Origin: Toxorhynchites rutilus septentrionalis
Taxonomy: Eukaryota > Arthropoda > Insecta > Diptera > Culicidae
Direction: 5' to 3'
Length of the DNA stretch: 64,000 bases
Assembly (NCBI RefSeq): GCF_029784135.1
Contig: NC_073746.1
Location: 68,326,763 to 68,390,762, forward strand
Numbering within the stretch: the stretch's first letter is position 1; each line of letters begins with the position of its first letter. This document shows, in pieces, positions 58,433 to 64,000 of this stretch. The notes below the pieces were generated by a model. The model had not been told where the DNA came from. It saw nothing but the letters and a program-made list of their open reading frames with translations, and did not search any database. Position numbers and translations under genes: made by a program.

Positions 58433-60155
58433 AAATATAGGAGGTTGTGTCCAAGACACGACCGCATTGTTGACGTAGAACTACGCTGTAGTTTAATTCA
58501 AGTCGCTTGTTTATAACTGCGAGTATTATTTTATCATGCTACGAAATTTTAGAAATAACCATTCTACCAGTGGTCGCCCTGAAATATTTTTTTCTTGTAG
58601 AATCATTTGACGACTATTTTTTGATGATTCATTCTTGTCCTCGCAGAACAATACATGCTCGAGATAAGCGCAGTTATCATCCTTAGTGGAGGAAGTTTTG
58701 CTACTGGTAAGCGAAACCAAATCACATACAGAATTCCAGAACGACATTTACCTTCCTGTTAATCTCAACAACCTCGAAAAGAGTAGCACTGCTTCATCAT
58801 GATCAAGATTAGCGCAAATGCAATCCTAGTTGAAGTGAGCTTTGCAACTGGCACGTGAACCCAACTAAATTTATAACTTATTATAACTTATTGAATAACT
58901 TGGTATTCAAAATTTAAATAATATAAATAATAATAATATAAATAATAAAATATAAATAATTTTTTGGTGCACAACCTTAACACCTGCTTTACCATAGCGT
59001 CAGTTTAATGCATTGATACAATGTCAAAGGCATCAACGAAGCTTTTATGATGACGGAAAACAAACAATGTCAACTGCTTGGAAAAAGGCTGAATATTTGC
59101 CACAGCAGATATTCATTACTAATACCCTAGCGCCAATATTTCCCTCCCGCTATCTCCCCTCCTTGTCGTCACGTTCGGATCGACATGTTCACCCGCAACA
59201 GCGCAATACGCCAAAACGCACGCACGTACACACAAAAATATCCATATATAGATGGTTTGAAACAATTAAATATGCACACACTTATCTCCATTTTACGCTC
59301 TTCTCAACAGAAGCCCTTTTTGTTAATATTGCCGGTCTAGATCAGCTTAGCTGGCATCCTTTGTGGATAGAGTTTTGCTACCGTCATGCGAAACCAAATC
59401 ACAGACAAAATTCCAGAACATTTATTTTCTTGGTGAGCTGACGATAGTCTAGCTTGATGATTGCAACACAATTGTGTAGCTCAGAACCTTAATGCAACGG
59501 CGTCAGTTTGATGCAATTATTGCAATGCTAGTGACATCGGCGAGTCAGTAATTTGTTCGCGTCCACAGTTCAATCCGAAACTAAGCCACGTGAGACTTTA
59601 AACTTATTTAGTTCATTCGTCTCTAACCTACAAAAAGGTCCTTGGAAAACTTTACTTTTCCCTCGTACTACTCCTCCACTCCTCAGCGTCCAGCTCGCCC
59701 AGCAACGATGTTGTTCAGTCGGTGTCCTCACGAAGAATGAAAGTTTGCCTCAGCGAGATCTTCTGTTTATACCCTAGGCAAACATTCCCCTTCGTTCTTT
59801 TTCTTTTCCTTTGTTCACAGAGACTTTAAGTCTTACGATTTCCCCCTTCGTTGCTCGTCCATAAGTTGCTCGTTATTGACAGCTCTGTTCGGGAAAGCAC
59901 ACAAATGGACAGAACAAATGTATGGGAAAATGGAAACGCTTATAGTTTTCATGAATTTTAACCATTTATACACCATGGGATTGTAATGTATTGCATATCG
60001 AACAAATCTTAGGGGATTTCCGATTCATTTGGTATGTGAATCGCCAAAATCCGCTCGCGGCAAAAATAGTTATTAACGTTAACTTTATTTCATAAAAACG
60101 TGACCTGTTTTCTGATTTGGCACCCTTAATGAAAGACGTAGTTCTACGTCAAAAT
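58433..60155 (-). mobile_element. AE4 element, copy b
   Basis: Read on the minus strand it begins TTTTGACGTAGAACTACG (around 60155) and ends with the inverted core and the hairpin GGTCGTGTC/GGACACAACC (58443-58463), then TCCTATA and a T-run. It lies in the family C arm. The intact arm (inverse of 52321-52420) has GATAACGAAAAATAAATTTT at this place, so insertion was into an A/T run without a clear duplication. Confidence 0.6.
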
Positions 60156-60193
60156 AAATTTTGGACAGGACAAAGTTTGTCGGGTCAGCTAGT

Positions 60194-62506
60194 TTCTGGA
60201 TAAAAATGAGAAAACTTACCGAATACTTTCTTAATTTTTTATTAACGATACATTGTTGATTTTCTTTATCGATTTTAGTACGGCCTTCAATCTATTTTGG
60301 CCCACACATTCCAAATATTCATACAAAGCCGACGAACTATCCACTGCTAAATGAGTCGGACGCGTATTCTTATCACTTGACTACTTCAGCGAAAATATTA
60401 TTAAAACCAACCTCTCTGTTAATTTCGGTAAGACCTCCCTGATAAGCCACCCTCCGATACAATATCCGGAAAGTAGATTAGATCAAATTTCATTTAATTA
60501 CAACCGACAAATTTAATAAAAACAGCTTGTTTCGTTCATAAAAGCGATTTAAAAGTAAATCTGTTATCTTTTCCGGCTGGCGGCCTGCTCGCGGCATCCG
60601 CTGTATGAAAAAAAAGAAGAAGAAGAAGAAAGAAAAGAAAACAGAGCCGGTGATATACTCTCGCTTGTTGTTATTGGTGGGTATGCCAGGAAATAGGCGT
60701 TATCCACTTCTGAACTAGGGCGAAAAAGAAAAGCATAAAAAGTTGTGCTTCGTGCCCGTGACCGCTCATATTCGTTTAGGAAGATTGTTTCAAATGGGGT
60801 CTAATACACCTGGAAGAAATTACACAAACACGGTTTCTGTGCGTGTGGTGGCCGTTTTCTACAGTTCCTAATTATTTCCTTGCTCCAAGGCAACCGCTCT
60901 CGTTTTCTGTGGATGTTTGGGGTGGTCGAGAAAAATGTCGGCGAAGCTTACGATAAACATTTAGCCAATTTGCGATATATTGCTTGATCATCCCTACACA
61001 GGAAAACTGGCGGAATGAAAATCTTCCACCGGTAGCAAGTTCTCACAAGCAGAGTGGGGGCGGTTGTACAAGGATGTAGGTATATGAAGTCGTCATTAGG
61101 ACAAGAGCTATTTTCCCGGAAAAGGTCGGGCGAACTGTTGTTGTCACAATAATATTCCTGGTCGAGTGTGTGTGATGACAATAATGGGTACAAACGAAAG
61201 TAGTTCCCGTGATCCTTCAGGGTGGGTCGTTAAAGATAACCATTTTTTGAGAAAATATACTAAATAATCCTTTGGTAGTAATTTTCTGATTAAAATTCAG
61301 CTCAACATTTCAAACAAAATTCTGTGGAATCTACCAACAGTTTCTTACTAAGAAATGTTAATATTAAAAGGAGGCCAAATTAAGAACTCACCATTTTACT
61401 GCGTCAAATGCTCATACTACAGATCGGATAATATTGCAAGTCACGCATCTGAGGCACATTTCCGCCACTCGCCAAACCATCCAGGGAACGATAAAGTTAC
61501 AATTCAATTAACAGAAAAGTGAAAAACTTTAATTGAAAGCTTGCCTTCTGGGGGCACTCTCAGATTTATGTCTTTCCAATGACGGAGCAGATTTTCGCCC
61601 CACTGGGGATGCCGATGAAACCCTTATTGTGCAATAACAGAAGTGTTCGTGATGAAAAAGCCATTCCTCTGGCCATATTTCCCACCAAACATGGTACTTA
61701 AAATTATCAACTTCCCATGCACATGATCCCGGGTTGGTGGGAGGGCAGAAGCCTGTAATATAGCAGGTGCCGTGCTATGATTGCAGTTTTCGACAGCATC
61801 CTCCCACCTCAGCCCGGCTCGGCTCGGCTCAATCATTCAGTATTCGAATCGATGAACCGAGCGACGCGGTGTTAGCGAAATAACGATAATAATAAAATTT
61901 AATAACCTACCGTTAAACAGTTTATAACCGTAAACAAGAACATACATTCATAATGCATAAATATTGATGGGTAGATAAATTATGCGGGTGGATCATCCCG
62001 TTTCTCTTGTGCATCTTTTTGGTGGTATCAACCATTATCGAATGTGTGTGTATAAGAGAGAGATTCCGCCGCACATTCGCGAATTTGGCTGTTTAATGGG
62101 TGCGAATAATCGGCAGCTAAGCCAATAATGAGTAAATGGATTTTGGTAGCGGTTGGTGGCCAGATATTGACGTCATCTCAATTCAATCATGTTCTACGAG
62201 AGTCTATATTTAGGTCTGATTGTTTTTCATTTGTTTTTTTTTCTGTTGTTGGCTCGCGAAAAGGAATTAAATTGTTTCTATAACAAATTTTATAGTGAAA
62301 TTGATAATGTACCCTACTCGGATGTTATTTTCTAAAGCTTGCTTCTGCTGGAATTTAGAATTTTTTTTTGCTTTTTTAGCATAGCGCTCTTACTGGTCAG
62401 TTCTGGAATACTATAATCTGGTTGTATGGTAACAAAACATTAACCAGCGAAAGAGAAAGACCGTTTTCGACAATCCGAGAAAGGTCTTCTCTTTCGTTGG
62501 TGAAAG
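60194..62506. other. Putative low-copy non-coding host DNA
   Basis: A GAA run at 60615-60640, otherwise no repeat family of this window and no recognisable exon. Frames of 70-81 codons have no motifs. Confidence 0.35.
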
Positions 62507-63055
62507 TTTTGACTTAGGACTACGACTACGTGTAAGTTCAAAGTTTCGAAAACGAGAGAGTGACGCTTGAAGTGCAAGGTTTTGAACGTTAATATCCCTT
62601 TGCAGGCTGAACGGGGTGGTATGATAATCATTCCATTCGAAAGAATGAATGTCCAAGAGATATGATTGTTAATTATTGACCCGAAAACTTTTTTCAATAG
62701 CTTGACAATTGTTTTAAAAACACTGGGAAATCCATTTATGACGCTTCTGACATTCACCCGCAGCGGTCATGCTTTAGCGACCTTCCGAAAGAGTACAAGA
62801 AAAAATAAAATTTTCTCCTGCAACCGGATGACAGCTTTTTTCAAAGCTTAAATTTGGTACTAAATACAGCTTCTATTTCAGCAACAGTTCGTTGGGGACC
62901 AGGTAAGGGGGAGACCGCCTACACACAGTTGCCATTACGTCAGCTTTTGATGGGATTGGTGGCTTGTACCGGCAGTTTTCACTGCCCCTTGACTACCCCG
63001 CTGTTCGCACCCGTTTTTGATATAGGACTATGTCTTTGATTTCTATATAGGGGGG
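62507..63055 (+). mobile_element. Diverged AE3-like 5' sequences
   Basis: TTTTGACTTAGGACTACGAC at 62507 is followed by AAAGTTTCGAAAACGAGAG and the CATTCGAAAGAATGAATGTCC stretch, in AE3 order. At about 63018 TTGATATAGGACTATGTC and TTGATTTCTATATAGGGGGG look like a second, also decayed AE3 5' end. No 3' hairpin seen. Confidence 0.45.
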
Positions 63056-63460
63056 TCACTCTACGAAAAATGTAACGATTTATTAAGAGTTTTCAAACGC
63101 ATATTACTCAAAATGGTTATTGCGACATATGTTGTGTTATATATCATTAGACAGGAAATTTATCCAGAATTTTTTTTTTGCTTGAAACATGAACAGTGAA
63201 TATAGTAAAAAAAGTAAACAATTTGTATGTTTTCTTTCGATTGCACTATCCACTCGCTTTCTCCCCGACTCAACGAGATAAATTTGGGCGTTAGCTCATA
63301 GTTTGAGTTGATGGGTAAAATGAATTATTCTCCATTTACCGATTTTATATTATATTATTCATTGTTGTCCAATCAATCTGTGCTCAATTCATGTTTTTAT
63401 CGTGTAGGTCTCACTACTAACAATTTGTGTAATTGTGGTACAGGATTTCATAATAATCGA
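63056..63460. other. Unassigned
   Basis: AT-rich, no gene or repeat recognised. Confidence 0.4.
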
Positions 63461-63660
63461 GTATGTTGTTTGGTTATGTGAAAATGCAATAAATGAATTT
63501 AAATGGATGCTGATTTAGAAGATCGAAAGGGTATACACACGTAAATCAGATTATGACAGCTTGAGTAGTCGCGATCTTACAGGGCTATAACATTATTACA
63601 AACAATGTTCCGGACAACGTGGTAACGAAGGAGATAATGCTATTTTTATCTATAATATAT
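63461..63660. repeat. Repeat shared with 35395-35650, partly inverted
   Basis: 63461-63583 is the reverse complement of 35395-35525 (landmark GCTTGAGTAGTCGCGATCTT). The following ATTACAAACAATGTTCCGGA stretch is in the same orientation in both places. Confidence 0.65.
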
Positions 63661-64000
63661 TTTGACGTAGGACTACGTCTTTCATTTCTATACCGGGGTG
63701 TAAAATCAAAGTTTCGAAAACGAAAGCGTTACGCGGGAGACCGAGATTTTGAACTTTAATAGCTCTTAAGCAACTGAACGAAATGGTATGATAAACACTT
63801 CATTCGAAAGATAAAATGTCTACGCGTTCTATACTTGTTACTTTTTGATCAAAAAACTTGTTTCAATAGTCTTAAAATTGCTTTCAAAACAGGCTATTGA
63901 AATCACCAATCGGTATATAAGCGAGCGCCACTCGGAAATCCACTCAGTTCTAATTGAACAGCGATTGGAGCATGTTGTCACTGTTTTGGTGAAGCTCTTC
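63661..64000 (+). mobile_element. AE3 element, copy 4, cut by the window end
   Basis: Starts TTTGACGTAGGACTACGTC and follows AE3 copy 2 closely to the window end, including TATATAA (63914-63920) and TCAGT (63944-63948). Confidence 0.65.

Larger units (their letters stand above)
52321..60193. mobile_element. Family C inverted-repeat element containing nested insertions
   Basis: Left terminus ACTAGCTGACCCGACAAAC (52321), right terminus GTTTGTCGGGTCAGCTAGT (60193). With the RTE region (54187-58200) and AE4b (58433-60155) removed, the arms are about 1.03-1.05 kb each around a spacer near 53340-53400. Each arm includes tandem units of about 140 bp. Single-arm copies at 10749 and 16790 suggest two copies in head-to-head arrangement. 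No target duplication seen and the class is not assigned. Confidence 0.6.

Overview
The window looks like repeat-dense, AT-rich nuclear DNA of a dipteran, most likely a culicine-type mosquito. The reasons are an I-clade LINE, an RTE/JAM1-like LINE, a mauritiana-type mariner, many short inverted-repeat elements, and scattered insect nuclear tRNA genes. The organism call is inferred from family resemblance only. I see no intact host protein-coding gene. The functional-looking genes are tRNAs, and almost everything else is mobile or mobile-derived DNA.

The main theme is a group of non-autonomous elements, called AE1-AE4 here (asymmetric-end elements). They begin after a T-run with a near-palindrome of the type GACGTAGGACTACGTC. 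They carry an inverted copy of its core (TAGTCCTACGTCA) just inside the other end. After that come a 7-9 bp hairpin, 6-9 further nt and another T-run. The hairpin stem differs between types with base pairing mostly kept. This architecture resembles the asymmetric terminal repeats plus 3' hairpin, with insertion between Ts, known from Helitron2/Helentron-type rolling-circle elements. That assignment is an inference. AE1 (1-2512, 30245-32716) carries two decayed histone H2A genes with core promoters, and three of the four 3'-end positions still have a histone mRNA stem-loop. An AE3 copy (38940-42910) carries two head-to-head histone H3 pseudogenes forming a palindrome of about 1.36 kb. AE2 (5869-8514, 28893-30250) carries a minisatellite of about 95 bp. 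AE4 (19238-20700, 58433-60155) carries different cargo in its two copies.

Layout: 0-17.5 kb is a patchwork of AE copies, an I-like LINE (2517-4850) and a mariner (6744-8015). From 17.8 to 46 kb eleven tRNA sequences lie scattered: Asn x2 (one with a damaged D-arm), initiator Met, Pro(AGG), Asp(GTC) x5 and Arg(TCG) x2. Between them are hAT-, piggyBac- and pogo-like short elements and a duplicated block carrying tRNA-Asp. From 46.3 to 48.2 kb there is a large foldback. 48.2-51.2 kb and 60.2-62.5 kb look like low-copy non-coding DNA. From 52.3 to 60.2 kb there is a nest of insertions: an inverted-repeat element holds a dead RTE LINE, which holds a solo LTR, and the same inverted-repeat element also holds AE4b.

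The window is a record of layered insertion. Several insertions can be dated relative to each other, and some have an empty-site counterpart inside the window, which makes their boundaries unusually secure.
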